Source: Paracamarosporium sp. OC-R06-R3
Taxonomy: Eukaryota > Ascomycota > Dothideomycetes > Pleosporales > Didymosphaeriaceae
DNA length: 64,000 nt
Direction of reading: 5' to 3'
NCBI GenBank assembly: GCA_019828545.1
Contig: JACVRA010000022.1
Span: 186,001 to 250,000 of the forward strand
Below are positions 1 through 12,400 of this stretch, in pieces; within the stretch, counting starts at the first letter, position 1; each line of letters opens with the position of its first letter. A model generated the notes under the pieces. It did not search any database. It was not told the DNA's origin and saw only the letters and a list, made by a program, of their open reading frames with translations. Position numbers and translations under genes: made by a program.

Positions 1-528
1 GAAGGCATGCTACGGCACAACACAGAGCAGTGTGAAGTTCCCCAGTCACGTGATGGAGAGCTAGCCCAAGGGAGCGATTGGCTGCCGATGATGTCAACTG
101 TGGGAGAAACACCCCTCAAGGATACGCTAACACGTGAATGTCTTGCCCACGTATGGATTGTGCACCACGCGAAGCCATGGGTACTTAAAGTTAATCTGCA
201 TGTCTCTTCGTCGGGATTAGTGCTTGACGATCAAGACGAGCATGCTCGAAAATCATCGGTTTGGTCTCGCGGCCAATCAGACGAGGCGCCTGCTACTTGC
301 GGGCCACCAAGTCGACGCTCCTCCACATGGTCCCGCCGTGTGCTCTGATGGCAGCCTCACCCCGTGCATAGCCCTCGTCTTCACTCTGCAACCACACCCG
401 AACCACCACCGCCCGCCTTTTGACGCCCCTGGCCGTACACGCCGTACACAGCGCCGCACCACACCCATCGCCGCCCCGCACACCCCGCACCAGGCGTCGT
501 CCTCTGCCTCTGCCCTCCCACGGCCGCC
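1..528. other. 5' flank of sds23, no gene seen
   Basis: This stretch lies upstream of the first gene. It has a CACGTG palindrome at about 49-54 and a C-rich, CACC/CCGC-rich segment at about 370-520, directly before the ATG, as is usual for fungal 5' leaders. The open frames here are GC-rich and lack family-like sequence. Confidence 0.5.
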
Positions 529-2374
529 ATGGCGGACCACGCCGACCCAAATGGCTCCGGGAAGAAGGATGCACCGCTGCGCTCGTTCGCCAATGCTTCG
601 TCGCCGTCGCCCAGGTCGCCGCCCGCGCCGCTCCAGATGAGCTCCAGCCCGCACGCCGGCCACCGCTCGAGCTTCGCAGAGAACATACGTGGGCTGCCGC
701 ACTCGCCGCGCTCGTCTCGCCAGCCGTCCCTCTCCCAGCACGCCTTGCAGGATCTGCTAAATAACCCGCCCACCAAGGGCGGCGACCCCAAGTTCTTGGG
801 GAGGGATTGGAAGACGGTGCAGGTGGGCGAGGTCGTCGACGAGAGGCAGGTGCGGTTCGCGGAGCTCGACACCAGCGTTGAAGAGGCGACCAATGTGAGT
901 GACCATCGTGACCGTGGAACTGCATTCTCCTTGTGGTGCCCCAACATGTGCTTTACACAACCATCCGCACCCGCATCTGAGGAAGAAATACTCATGGGGC
1001 ACAGTTACTCATACAATCCGGTGCGCCCAACGTCATCCTGCTCCGCGAAAACAAGGCCTCGTCTACGGCTGTTGGCACCTTTGACTACAGCGACCTAAAC
1101 AGCTACCTCCTGCTTGTTGTCGGCCTAGCACACCCGGAAGAGGGAGACGTGAAATCCTTCGATGAGCTTGCCAAAAAGGGCCGTGAAGGCAAGCCTATAC
1201 CGCTCAAAGACGTGAAGGAGCTGGGTAGGAAGGAGCCTCTGATCACGCTACCCGCGTCGGCCGACCTAACCAAGGCCATGGAGGTATTTGGTAGCGGCGT
1301 ACATCGCGTCTTAGTCGTGAAAGAGGGAACCACGCATGTCGTTGGTATACTGACTCAGTTACGCCTTCTGCAATTCTTTTGGGACAACAGGCAGAGCTTT
1401 CCAGGAGTTGACCAGCTGTACTCTGCGCTGATCAAAGATTTGAATCTCGGGACCTCGTCGGTCATTGCAATTAAGTAAGTGATTAGGTGCTGTATGGCGG
1501 TTATCCTCCTACGCTTTACAGTGTACTACCCAAGCACTTTGACACACGCTAACGATCTTCAGCGGCGACAAACCTCTAACTGACGCGCTTGAATTGATGA
1601 ACAATGAGGGCGTTACCTCTTTACCAGTTCTAGACGCTCAAAACAATGTTATTGGCAATATCTCACACGTCGATGTTCGGGTTAGTTCTCTTCAACTTGA
1701 TCGTAATATCCGCACGCTGACTGCTCTAGCTTCTTACCAAAACCACATCGCTGCCGCTCCTCCGCTCTTCCTGCATCCATTTCATCGGCGTCATCCTTAG
1801 TGAGCGTGGTGTAAACGACGGAAAAGACTCGTTCCCCGTATTCCACATCACCCCTTACTCGACTCTGGCTCATACCGTCGCCAAATTGGTCGCTACCCGA
1901 TCCCATCGCATGTGGATTGTTGATGCTCCATCCCCCGCATCATCTGGCCCACCAACTCCGTCAGTGAACCCTGCCGTGCTGCCTCTCCCTTCTCCGATTA
2001 CTCCCCTCCCAGCTGCAGCGCCAGGAACTGTCTCCGCACAGTCTCCTCTTCTCTCAGGCACCGCCGCACCAGCCATATCCGCGTCTGCCATCCCAGGTGC
2101 TAGCCTTTCAGGCCACCTTAGCGGCGTGGTCAGCTTGACGGACATTCTCAACCTCTTCGCTCGCGCAAGTGGTTTGAATCCACACGATCCAGATGAAGCT
2201 CGGAGAGCAAGACGGCGCAGCAGCAGTTCTAGTATGCGCAGGAGCATTGATAGCTCGAGGAGCGAGAGCATGAGCCGATCGTTCGGACGCAGGAGCAGCG
2301 TTAGCGAAAGGGATGGGGCCCCCAGGGGTCTGGGGATCGTTAGGGGAAGGGCGAGCGGCGCTGGTACAGGATAG
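529..2374 (+). CDS. sds23: Sds23/Moc1-type CBS-domain protein
   Basis: Predicted 532-residue protein from four exons: 529-894, 1005-1474, 1563-1680 and 1730-2374. All junctions are GT-AG and keep frame; the joined sequence across intron 1 reads [14 protein letters not shown], as in the family. The Ser/Pro-rich N-terminus carries the RHSSFAEN-like and [10 protein letters not shown] blocks typical of fungal Sds23. CBS-type repeats follow, for example [15 protein letters not shown] near residue 207 and [17 protein letters not shown] near residue 323. The tail is rich in Arg and Ser. Family knowledge: Sds23/Moc1 proteins are cytoplasmic and nuclear regulators that restrain PP2A/PP1-type phosphatases and link nutrient state to mitosis and stress. 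The CBS repeats resemble AMPK gamma (Snf4), but the N-terminal blocks favour Sds23. The ATG at 529 is the first good in-frame start. Confidence 0.88.
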
Positions 2375-3048
2375 GAGCCTGGCAGCGCGAGCTCAGACGA
2401 GTTGATCTTTCGCTTGAGCTTGGAGGAGCAGCGGGACGAGCACAAGGCGAAGCAATGCAAAGGAAAACAGCCGGCGCCGGATCGATACGGCTGAAGGTCG
2501 AGGGCTGCGGCGCCTTGCGGTAGACCCGGACCTTCAGATGGGTAGCACGGAAGCCGACAATTATGAAAAATTCTGGGTTCTGTCTGGCTCTGGTATTGTT
2601 CGTGAATTACTAAGTATATCGTTGGCGTTTTCACTCTTATGGATAGCGAGTTGGCATGGCGCTCCGTGGCGTTCATCACTTATTAAGCTTTGCAATTGCA
2701 CTTGGCTTAACGGGAAGCCTGCGGTCCTCATCATATCTCAGGCTCGGAAATGTACCTGACGAGCAATGTTCGACTGGGGATCCATTCAACCGCACGAGTT
2801 TCATGTGAGCCTGTGTCTACGTGGAGAATGTAAGTATCCTTGCACGGTCCGTAAATATCGTGTGGAATGCGTGAATGCGTGCGTGCCTTTGTATAAGAGA
2901 GAGGACAGGCTGAATCTGCGTGCGGGATGGGTATATCGGATGGTGTCCTTTTATAAAGGTGAAGTGAGATGCGGTCCAGATCCAAGATTATATCGTAGGG
3001 TATCCAAAAACTGGCCTTTTTTTTCATCCCGTCCAAGGATCCGTTTCT
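2375..3048. other. convergent intergenic region
   Basis: This lies between the ends of sds23 (+) and the membrane-protein gene (-) and so should hold both 3' UTRs. Open frames here are short and without family features. Confidence 0.5.
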
Positions 3049-4554
3049 TCATACATCCAACATGCTTACGATCTTCTGCTGCTGCTGCGGAGGCGACCTC
3101 GTCTCCGTATGCTGCGCCATCGCCGTATGCCCCATCACGTCTGACCGCGTACTTTCCACCTCGCTCACACTCCGTCCTCCATCTCTCCCAGACCCGCCCA
3201 TCCGCACTGCCGCATCCGACCCTCTCCCCCCCTCCGGACTCTCATCCCTAAACGGATCCCTTAACGCCCGGCTCCCACTCCTCTGCCTCACACGCATATT
3301 CCCCATTTCGACGGCGCGCCCCAGATTCCTCGCCGTCGGCCGCCCGCCGCCCACCTCGCCGGCCATGCTCCGCAGCCGCTCGTTCTCGCTGGCAAATCGT
3401 GCCGCCATGTTGCGGCTCCACCAGCTGGGCTTCTTCACGAGGTGGAGCTCTGCGTCTTGCGCGCGGCCCCGCGCGATGCGCTGCGCGATGAGCTGCTTGT
3501 CTTCATTTTGCGCGAGGAACCCGGAGATGTTGCACGTGATGAGGATGAGGAGGACGGGCGCGTAGCCTAGGGCGAAGGGGTACGCTATGGACACGGATTG
3601 GTTGAAGAGGGAGAGGTCCCAGGACCAGGCTGCTGCGATGCCGTAGGCTACGCGGATACCCAGGAGGACGAGGTTGAGCGCGAGGTGCTTCGGGCATGCG
3701 GCGAGGGAGCCGCGTTTGTAGACGCGCAGGGAGTGCTGCAGGGAGAAGAGGATGACGATCCAGGCGCACGCGGCGAGGACCGCTCCGGCTTTGCTGCGTG
3801 CATTTGTTGCGGCGGGGCGCGCGACGAGGAGCGTTTGCTCAGGCGTGTTTTGCCTTTGCACGGCCGTCCAGCTGCGCGGGATGGTCAGGAAGAAGGTCAA
3901 CCACGCAAAGAGGTAGAAGACGAGCGGGGCGTAGAACTCGGTTTTCGCGCGCCCGTCATCTTGAGGCATCCCGTACGGGTCCGCATCTACGACCTGCCGC
4001 TCCTCCCAGCTCCCCCAGTGCCGCGTCCCCTCCCACACCATGGCCAGCGCCCCCGGCACCATCAGCGTGAAGAAGAAACACTGCAGCACGATCGGCATCT
4101 GCTGCAGATAGTACCTGTCTACGTCGACGCCAGTGAACAGGCTGATCATTGCGCACGCGCTCACGAAAAGCATCCAGTACCATTGCCAGCGGCGGCCGAC
4201 GAGTCTGAACCGCTTGTCCTCGCGGAGGTACTGCGCGCCGTGCTTCTTAAGGTTCATCAGTGTGAACATGATGGTTAGGCCGAAGAGGACGCCGAAGACG
4301 ATGCTGGTTTTCCCGCGCGTGGAGATGCCGTAGTAGGGGATGTAGCATGTTGTTGCGTGGAGCCAGGTGCCGTTGTCGAGCATACTGGGTTTGAAGTCGT
4401 CGAAGGCAAGATAGCAGTTAGAGCCGTTAGAAATAGTGTTGTTGCTGTAGAATGCATAGTGATGTGTTGTGAGTGCTGGGATGCTGAACTGCACGCCGTT
4501 AATGGTCGTGGAGGATGCATCACCAGTGTCGGGCGTGAAGGGGACGAGAGGCAT
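3049..4554 (-). CDS. multi-pass membrane protein, DUF2434-like
   Basis: Intronless gene for 501 residues with ATG at 4554. The N-terminal ~75 residues contain several NxS/T sequons and look lumenal or extracellular. They are followed by about seven hydrophobic segments (near residues 83-100, 125-143, 155-172, 210-228, 255-270, 285-305 and 325-345). The last ~150 residues are hydrophilic and rich in Arg, Gly and Ser, ending in a Gln run. The pattern matches my memory of the fungus-only family DUF2434, whose function is unknown; I could not check this. It runs towards sds23 and has its own upstream region next to the metacaspase 3' end. A receptor-like or glycan-related role would be guesswork. 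Confidence 0.75.
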   Translation of the reverse strand: MPLVPFTPDTGDASSTTINGVQFSIPALTTHHYAFYSNNTISNGSNCYLAFDDFKPSMLDNGTWLHATTCYIPYYGISTRGKTSIVFGVLFGLTIMFTLMNLKKHGAQYLREDKRFRLVGRRWQWYWMLFVSACAMISLFTGVDVDRYYLQQMPIVLQCFFFTLMVPGALAMVWEGTRHWGSWEERQVVDADPYGMPQDDGRAKTEFYAPLVFYLFAWLTFFLTIPRSWTAVQRQNTPEQTLLVARPAATNARSKAGAVLAACAWIVILFSLQHSLRVYKRGSLAACPKHLALNLVLLGIRVAYGIAAAWSWDLSLFNQSVSIAYPFALGYAPVLLILITCNISGFLAQNEDKQLIAQRIARGRAQDAELHLVKKPSWWSRNMAARFASENERLRSMAGEVGGGRPTARNLGRAVEMGNMRVRQRSGSRALRDPFRDESPEGGRGSDAAVRMGGSGRDGGRSVSEVESTRSDVMGHTAMAQHTETRSPPQQQQKIVSMLDV

Positions 4555-5323
4555 GGTGGACGGCGCGGGTGACCGGTGAGACCTGAGTTTCGCGTAGAAA
4601 ATCCAGAGAGGGCTCTTTAAGCTTCGTTGTTTATGTCGGCATCTCGTAGTAGGTGTGGCCTCGATGTGCTCGGGAGGCTTGTGGAGTGTTCCTGGAAGCC
4701 TTCCGCAACGTTCCGCCGAGGGTGTATTGTTCGCGCAAAAGTAATATATAGCAAGGTAGAGTCGCCTAGCGTAAAGCCCTCTCCACAGATGGCTAGGAGG
4801 GTATTCTAAAAGCGCACCAGCGGCTCTGCGGAGGAAGACGCGTGTTCATGGTGGTCGCATTTGAGAATGACGGATCGCAGGCCGTCCTCTTTGGCGCGGA
4901 CCCTGGGCGTCGATCCATGGTCCGTGCCGTAAGACGCCCGTTTCGTTTTCACGACATTTGACACGCCGTGTACCCATGTGCTACAGCCAATGTTTGGAGA
5001 CAACGAAAGTAAGACTATTGATTTCCCTCCAATTCTGCCGAACTTCCCTACAACATGCTGTGGTAGTGTTGCTAAACATCAAAGTCGAATCCAAACTGGT
5101 CGCATCAACAGAATGCGCCGCTGCGCCGCCCATACCGGTAGTCAAGTCAGCCAAACCAATCGCTCGCTCATTGCAATATGTACAATTGAAGCACTATCCA
5201 AACCATTTGTCAGCCGTGACTCCCAGTACCTTTTCCTTTTCCAATATCCACTTCAAACCCTATGCGTAAAGTGTTGATCGCATATATGATGAGCCTTCTG
5301 CTCTGCAGCTCTACGAGCATTAT
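4555..5323. other. intergenic, promoter of the DUF2434-like gene
   Basis: Holds the upstream region of the minus-strand membrane-protein gene, including an AT-rich patch near 4740-4750, and the 3' end of the metacaspase gene. No convincing gene seen. Confidence 0.5.
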
Positions 5324-6923
5324 CTACATTCGGTACTGAAGATCGGTATCTACGCCATACATCAGCAAATGGTCGAGAAGCTCCAGCGAATTGTGATAAC
5401 TTACCTAGAGGATGACTGCAGCTTAATTGCGGCTTTTGACTGTACTTGCTTTCGAGCTCGTCACGGATGCTGTTCAGCAGCTGCACATAGCTTTGGTTGG
5501 GATTCTTCTTGAGCGAGGTGATGAAAGCCCAAGACATGGCACCTGTGGCCTCACCCCCGATAGATGCATCGGCGCTGAATCTCTCGTCAGTATTTGCAAT
5601 AACACACGATTTTGAACGAAGTTACTTACGATGTTTGTGTATCTTTCGAACCACTCCACATGATGACATCTGCAGGGCTCGTTTTCGTTCTCAAGTTCTT
5701 CTGGTACACTTCATCGCCACGGGTGACCTTCTTGAACAGACTGCTGGCCGTTGACATCATGCCGCTAATGTCATTGCGTGCATAAGATGACACAATGCCC
5801 AGCAAGCCCTGGCCAGCTTCCTTTGCCAGATTCGGCTGCTTGACGACACCGGAAGTGGAGTAGATGTACGGCAGATCGAGCGCGGATCCAGAGTGGCAGG
5901 AGTCGAAAATGGCCGTCAATCGCACGCCCGGCTGCAGTGGTGAGACCATGATACGGTGCATCTCATCGTCGACAATGTGGCCCGCCGTTCGGAAGTCAAC
6001 AGGGTAGATGACCTCATCGTAACCATCGTCCTCATCGCCATCGAGATCCTTAGTCTGGCCACCATGTCCTAACGCTGTTAGTTTCATCTACGTACCCTTT
6101 TCTGTCATATCGTACCTGAATAATGGAAGAATAGCGAATCGTTTGGCCGAGCATCCTTGATTAACCAGTGCATCGCTCGCAGAATGTTGGCCTTGGTGGG
6201 CTGGCTCATGGGGTTTTGTTGGTCGTCGGTCAGCAGGACCATGTCCTCCCGCTTGTAGTTAAAGTGGCTGTTCAGATAAGTGCTCATGTTCTTCACGTCG
6301 TTGATGCAACCGCGGAGCTGCCCGCGCTGGCCAAAGTAGTTGATACCGATGAGCAGGGCTTTGCGACGTCCATTGCAGGCCGAGTACTGGAACGAGTAGC
6401 CGCTGGGGGCACCGTGACCAAATGTTTGCGGTGTTGTGGGTGGAGGTGGTGGGCCGCCGGGGCGGTTTTGCTGCATGGCTGGTGCTGGGACTGTCAGTCA
6501 AGCTCACCAAGAGCAGAGTACAGACGTACGCGGTGGCTGGTACTGCTGTTGAGGTGGTGCTCCGTAACCTCCATACTGCTGGGGTGGGGGGCTCTGTTGG
6601 CGCATCAGCTTGGCGGTTCCTCCAGTACACATGGCATACGCACCTGGTGGTATCCGTACTGTTGCGGGGGCGGGGCCTGCTGGTATCCGCCATTGTACGG
6701 GGGTTGCGGCGAGGGCGAAGGCTGGTACCCGCCGTACTGCTGCTGTGGGGGACTGGGGGTACCTGTCAGCATGTACCGGTACAACAACAGGCGATGCCAT
6801 CACTCACGGAGCACCGTAGCTGGGCGCCGGGTAGCCCTGGGGCGGGCCGTAGTTCTGCTGGGGAGGCGGGGCCCCGTAGTTGGGAGCGCCGTTGTGGTAC
6901 TGCTGGCCCGGGTAATAAGACAT
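5324..6923 (-). CDS. casA/MCA1: type I metacaspase
   Basis: Predicted 430-residue protein from seven exons: 6923-6808, 6752-6644, 6593-6530, 6484-6116, 6068-5630, 5574-5405 and 5349-5324. Introns are 45-85 nt. The first ~120 residues are a Pro/Gln/Tyr/Gly-rich prodomain. The p20 domain begins at about [13 protein letters not shown]. The catalytic dyad is visible: His221 in YSGHGGQ and Cys277 in FDSCHSGS. A p10-like part follows, and the chain ends [14 protein letters not shown], which resembles the usual metacaspase end and fixes the last small exon. Family knowledge: type I metacaspases are Ca2+-dependent Arg/Lys-specific cysteine proteases that act in protein quality control, ageing and cell death. 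Nothing looks broken. Confidence 0.93.
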
Positions 6924-9475
6924 GGTCACGGTCGCGGTATCGCTGTTGCTTGTGGCTGGTGTGCGGCGCGTCGATCAGAACGGGAGGGGAAGCAGCCGAG
7001 GCAGGCAGCGCTCGAGCGGCGAGGAGCAGTCGTGATGGCGCGCGGCTCTGGCGGGCGTCCTGGCGAAGGTCCGGACGCGTGTGCGTTGGTCTGGTGCGCG
7101 AGAGAGAGGTCTGGAGTGAGAAGACTGTTGTAGGAGTGCGGCTGACGGACGGCGTGGCTCGACGATTTTGCTATAGGCGGATAAGACGGCGGGGTCGGCG
7201 CCTGGTTGGGCGCAATTGGTTGCAGGGCTGAGCTGTCACAGGGATGCGGCCCGAGCGGCGCGAAGACGACGATCTGCTGGCGACAGGAAGGGAAATTGGG
7301 AGTGAAAATCGCCGCGCAAAGGGAAGCAGGATGGGTCTTTAAGGGGTAGGGTCGTGTGGGGTGGCCGTGGTGCGGTACGCGTCCGTTGCTTAGTGCTTGG
7401 AGGCGTTCGTGGTGGAGATAGCTTCGTCCTGCACAGAACACCATCCGTCGTCTCGAAGTGCCCTACACGCATATATAGCACCCATGACAAGCATTGCAGT
7501 GCAAGATTTTCCTCCATGATGCACGCTTTGGCCTCGCCGACCAGAAAATTTAGCCACCATCAACCCATGCCTCCACTCGAGCCACGACAACCCAAGCCGC
7601 CATCCCACACACACTCACTGCCCTACCCTGCATCCCCATTGCGTCTTTGCAGAGCCACACCCCAAAACATCATTCCATGCTCATTTGCACCACGCACACG
7701 TGGACGGTCCGGCCCTCTCCGGCCTAGCCTCCCAGCCCGAAGCAATCTCCTTACCGCTTCGAATCTACAAAGCCTTGCCCGCCGACGAATCAGGCATGGA
7801 ACAGGCCTCTCTGCGCTGTCGTGCATAAGCGTCTTCGGAGGGAAGCAGCCTTGGCCTGGCACGCGGGTATCCGAGCTTCGTACTCGCGGGCAGGCCGAGC
7901 GAGCCACGGTGAGCGTCCATGTTGGTGCATTCATTGCCCGATTCGACACTGCCAGCCACGACCACGACCGCAGCCTCGCTCAATTCGAAATTGGATCATC
8001 AGTGTTGCACACCCTTTGGGGAACCGTAGTACAACTCTCACGCCAATCGGAATCCCCTACTCCCCCCATCTCGGCCTCTCCCCTCCCCTCCCCGTTCACC
8101 CAGCCGGACCCTCCCACACCTAGCACCCGTTCCCCTTCCGCACCCCTGCACATCCGTTCTCACTTCCCACCCGCTAGACCACACGTTTGCTAGCCCACCC
8201 TTCATCGTCTGCTAAACGTTCCAGACCCGCTGCAGTGGGTTTCTGTGGCTTGCGTCGCGGCCCTAAGCGAGCGGTCAAGACCGAAACTTCTCAACGCACC
8301 TCATTCGCGGGTGCAGAACTCCACTCGAACGCAGCGATAGGCTTTTGTTTTGTTGTCGTTCGTTGCACGGCATGCTGCATTGAGCTGTCTGGGAGGCTGT
8401 GCGAAGTGGGTAGCCAACGAAATGGGGGAGGCATACATGAAGGACGTTTGTCCCCCAGCTGGCACCGCGGCATTGCATATGCATGCAGCCCTGCTGTAGC
8501 TATGATGCCATCTGCATCTCGCAGTGAGAATCCAGGGATCTCGGCTGAGCCTCTATGCACGCTGATGTTAGCTTCTCCGGACTCCAGCGTAGGAACGTCC
8601 AATCCAGGGTCATCGTGCGGTGTAGTGGGTTATGGGATACCCTCCATGATAATCTAGAACGACTCCCTAATGAGATCATCAGTCTATATTTAACCATACC
8701 GTTCATCTGTCTTGGGAACACCAACCGCAGAGGCCCAGTAGACAAGAATCATATGCATGTTCCCCGTCATTGAGGCCGTTCTGTAATGCTCAGCCGCAAC
8801 CTCACACCTCCTTGGCCGTAAGCAGAGACCATCTTCCTGACCGCTAGATCGATCAACATTGCAGCAACGAACGCACCTGCATCGTCATCTCGCGTAAGAT
8901 AGTAATAAATCTCCTCGACCCCATTCAACTCCACGTGGGAGCGGGGCTGATCTACTACCACAAGCGAAAGATAAGCACCGCAGTTATGCGTGGTCAAGGT
9001 GTGACAAGAACGTAATCCTCCATTGGAGGATGTGTATATCTTTACATTGCCTCTCCTTCTATTCAGGTTCGCGCTTGCAAGATGCTACGCTTTTGCTAAG
9101 CCCATCATCATGCTGGAAGTAGAACGTGCCAGCGTAAATACAATACTCGTCGTACAATACATTTCAATCGTCCGCATTTGCAAGCGAGCCCAGAACAAAA
9201 GTTGCAATGCACGACCCGCTATGCTGTACAAATGAAAAGAAAAATATAAGAAGACCCTGCTGTAGACATGCCGAATGCGAAGCTGTAAGCAGAAATTACA
9301 AAGGGGTATAAGATCAAGCAATCAAATCTGGCCATTCCCGTTCTCTCGGTTTTAGCCTAGACGAATGAAGCTGCTTCAGCCGCCGCATGGTACGCCGGAG
9401 AGGTGTAAGACCTAACCAAATCGAAGTTCGTCCGTCAGTAAATACATGATATGAGAGTGATGAAAGAGACAGATA
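6924..9475. other. long intergenic region
   Basis: About 2.5 kb between the metacaspase start and the 3' end of the Sec7 gene. It includes a C/T-rich stretch near 8040-8180. The longest plus-strand frame (7354-8193) is compositionally Pro/Ser/Arg-rich and looks like chance. A minus-strand frame at 8767-8997 (about 76 residues) reads a little more protein-like, but I find no partner exon. Confidence 0.45.
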
Positions 9476-12400
9476 TTAGGTAGCGATAGGCTCAGAAGCT
9501 TGAGGGGCTCCGTTCGCACCATCATCTTCCTTAGCCAGGGACGGCTTGTTCACATCATCGAAATCATCAACCTGTTCCCCGTTTGCTTCGCGTTCTGCGT
9601 ATATTTTGTTCTTTAGGGTTTGTGCGGCTGTTAGAGAGTCGATGTATGTGCGGAATTTGACAATTTCCCGCAGGAGGTAAGCGGATTTGCGTTCCCAATT
9701 GGCCATGGCCTTTGCAGCATTGGGATGGCGTGGAGAAAACTGGCCATGTTAGTGACATCGATACAAGAACCTCGGAAGAACCTACAGCGATGAGCATGGG
9801 CGCCCTTGTTTCATTATGGCGTGCCAGTTCGTCTTCAATATTCTTCACGTAGTCGGTCAAGGCACGGAGCTGGTCCACTTCCATCAAGTTGCTAGCCATC
9901 ATGCTTGATGTCGGTGGGCTCCAGTCGTTGAGAGTGACCTTGTCACCTGGCAGACGAGCTTTGATTGTTCCGGTTGCATGGTCCATGGAGCTGCGCATTG
10001 AACTCGCCATACTAGGACGAGGTACGTGGCCATGAACAGAAGGATTGCTCTCCGGACGTATCAGGGCTGTGTTGATGACGTTCTCGCCCCAGCCATACTC
10101 GATGTTACTGACACCCCCCATCAAAGGTTCCTTTGATAGCCTAGCAGACCAGTAATTGGCAGTGGACACGAATTCTCGAACAATATCAGGCGTGCCTACT
10201 TGGAATAGGTGCACAGCTCCAGTCGGAAGAGACAAAGCCCAGACATGCGGTCGAGACTTCGAATAGCCAGGGGGTGGTAGAGCGCTGGCAATGGTCTGTC
10301 GCAAAAGGAAGCTGTCCAGTGCTTCAGCGTTGTCCATCCAGTTGCCGCCACCAACAACACCACCAGTCGAAGGACGCGACTTCTTTTGCCGCATGGACTT
10401 CGCGTTCATGTTGAAGGAGAAAAGCCGCATGTAACCCTTTTCGATAACCGCAAAGCACTCGTTCCACGTTCGGTCTTTCGCCTTCTTGTCCAACGCTTCG
10501 AGGTGGTGCTTATGCTTCAAGATGCCTTCTTTTGCCCATGGTGCACCGGTGAGTTCCAGCGTTTCGTCTTCGAGAAGCGGTGCGACCCGAGTAAACTCTT
10601 CGTCGCTAGCAATGGTCATCCCTTCCTCGCGTATAATTGCTTGAGACAGTGCATTGGCAAATCCAATAGCTTGTTGGTAGTCACCATGCGCAAAGTGGGA
10701 GCCAAGAGATTCCATTGACATCGACGTCTGGGTCTTACCGTAAGAGTACCTACTCCATGTACTTGAACCTGCTGGACTCCAAACGGATTGGTCATCCAGG
10801 CTTGTGCGGCTAGAGGCAACGGTTGACGTTGGATACAGACGTGGTCTTGAGCGGGTCTTTGAATTCCAGGTTTTGCCCATACTGCGGAAATCAGTTTGAG
10901 ATCGTCCACGATAGCTCATGTTTTCAGAGGGCGCTTTGCTCAGAACGCTCGGTGTTCGGCGAAGCATACCACTGACAGACAGGTTGTTGGTTGATGGTTG
11001 CTCATGAACTTGTAGTGACGAGGCACCGTGCAAAGGCAACCGTTGCTTGCGGATGGAATCGTAGAACTCCTTTAGCACTGTTTCAACGTGCAACTCCCAT
11101 CCCTTCATCGGCCCATTGTACGGAGAGCTGACCAGGAAGTTAGATTCAGAAACAGACGAATCCAACAATATGCCATCTGAGCCACTGCGATGAGGAGGTC
11201 GGAGTGAGAGACGGCTTCGAGCCCTTCGGTTTTCTAGGGGCTCCTCAGCGGCATCTGGAGTAAACGACCCGTTTTCGGCAGCTGGAGAGCTGGGCTCGGA
11301 CTTGTCAATGTTCCAGGGGTTGTTCCATGGCAGGGAACCTCTCCTGAACTGAGTGGATTGAGGCCGGAGGGTTTCTTCGGCGGCGTCCCGGAGTGCATCT
11401 TTGCAGACACGGACGACGGTTGGTAGTGTGTTCTTAACGAACTGATTCCGGGTCATTCGCGATTCAATGTCAGCGACGTGCAAATCGGTGTTGAGCAAGA
11501 GGATCGAGTAACATATAGTATGGACGACGTCAATCGCCTTGAAGCCGTGGTTGGGGTTGCACTCGCACCATCGCTCTGACAGGCTCATGAGAATTCGGTC
11601 GACTTGCTGGGTCTCTGCTTTCAACACGAGCTTGCCACAAAGATCGCGCATGGCGGCGAGTACATTGAAGCCCGTCCAGTCGAACAGCGCCATGAAGGCC
11701 TTCCGTGTTCGTGTGCTCGTTGCGGTGACGTCGCCCAAATCGGCAGCTGCTGTGCCTTTGTACACGGAAGGGTCATCGCCACTGAAGATACGGAAAGCAC
11801 GCTCTCGGTCCGCGTCGCTGGGTTCGGCGTCATGGAGGCGGTGCTCGACGATGGAGGGCATGACTTGGGATTCTTGCGTCTCTATGCGCAGAACAGGGAG
11901 GCTCGCGGTCGATTGCGCGAGGTCGTCGGGAGAGGTTGGCGCGCTGGCCGGCGGAGGGGTGGGCAGCTCCTTCTCAAATGGTTCCTGTGCCGAGCGTGCG
12001 CCCTCCAGAGGGAGCGCCAGGTCTTCGGTCTCGTCACCAGCCAGCCTCTCTTCCGACGACGTGGGCTCAAGCCACACTCGCCGCGATCTCCTGGCCGTGC
12101 TGTTCTTTCGAGTCGGTTCCTGTGTGGTCTTGTTTTTGGGAGCTGTGAGGATCCACCCGTCCTCCTCCAGTTCGGCCTCGGACGTGGACCGGGATGCCGA
12201 CGTGGCTGATGCATTGGCGCTATCTGCTTCCGGCCTGAGCAGCTTGGTGCGCGTCTTCTCACTGCCGTCCGTCTTCTCCCGTGCCGTAGGTGGAAGCGGA
12301 AACCCGTCTGCGGTGGGGCTGGGGCTGCTCGGAGGCCTCGGCGTTTCATCCGCATCGCCAAATGCGCCAAGCTCGCCTGATGGTGTTGCACGACCGCTGC

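Noticed and set aside
3598..4278. 226-codon plus-strand ORF
   Set aside because: Antisense to the membrane-protein gene, which has the clear transmembrane pattern.
5253..5323. Longer C-terminus for the metacaspase (reading through to 5253)
   Set aside because: The frame is open, but a GTAAGT donor and GTAG acceptor give the family-like end [11 protein letters not shown], so the extension is treated as 3' UTR.
7354..8193. 279-codon plus-strand ORF between metacaspase and Sec7 genes
   Set aside because: Composition follows a C/T-rich promoter-like stretch; no domain, splice pattern or hydrophobic pattern.
8767..8997. Minus-strand 76-codon frame (GAYLSLVVVDQPRSHVEL...)
   Set aside because: Looks mildly protein-like, but no upstream exon, family match or regulatory context could be found.
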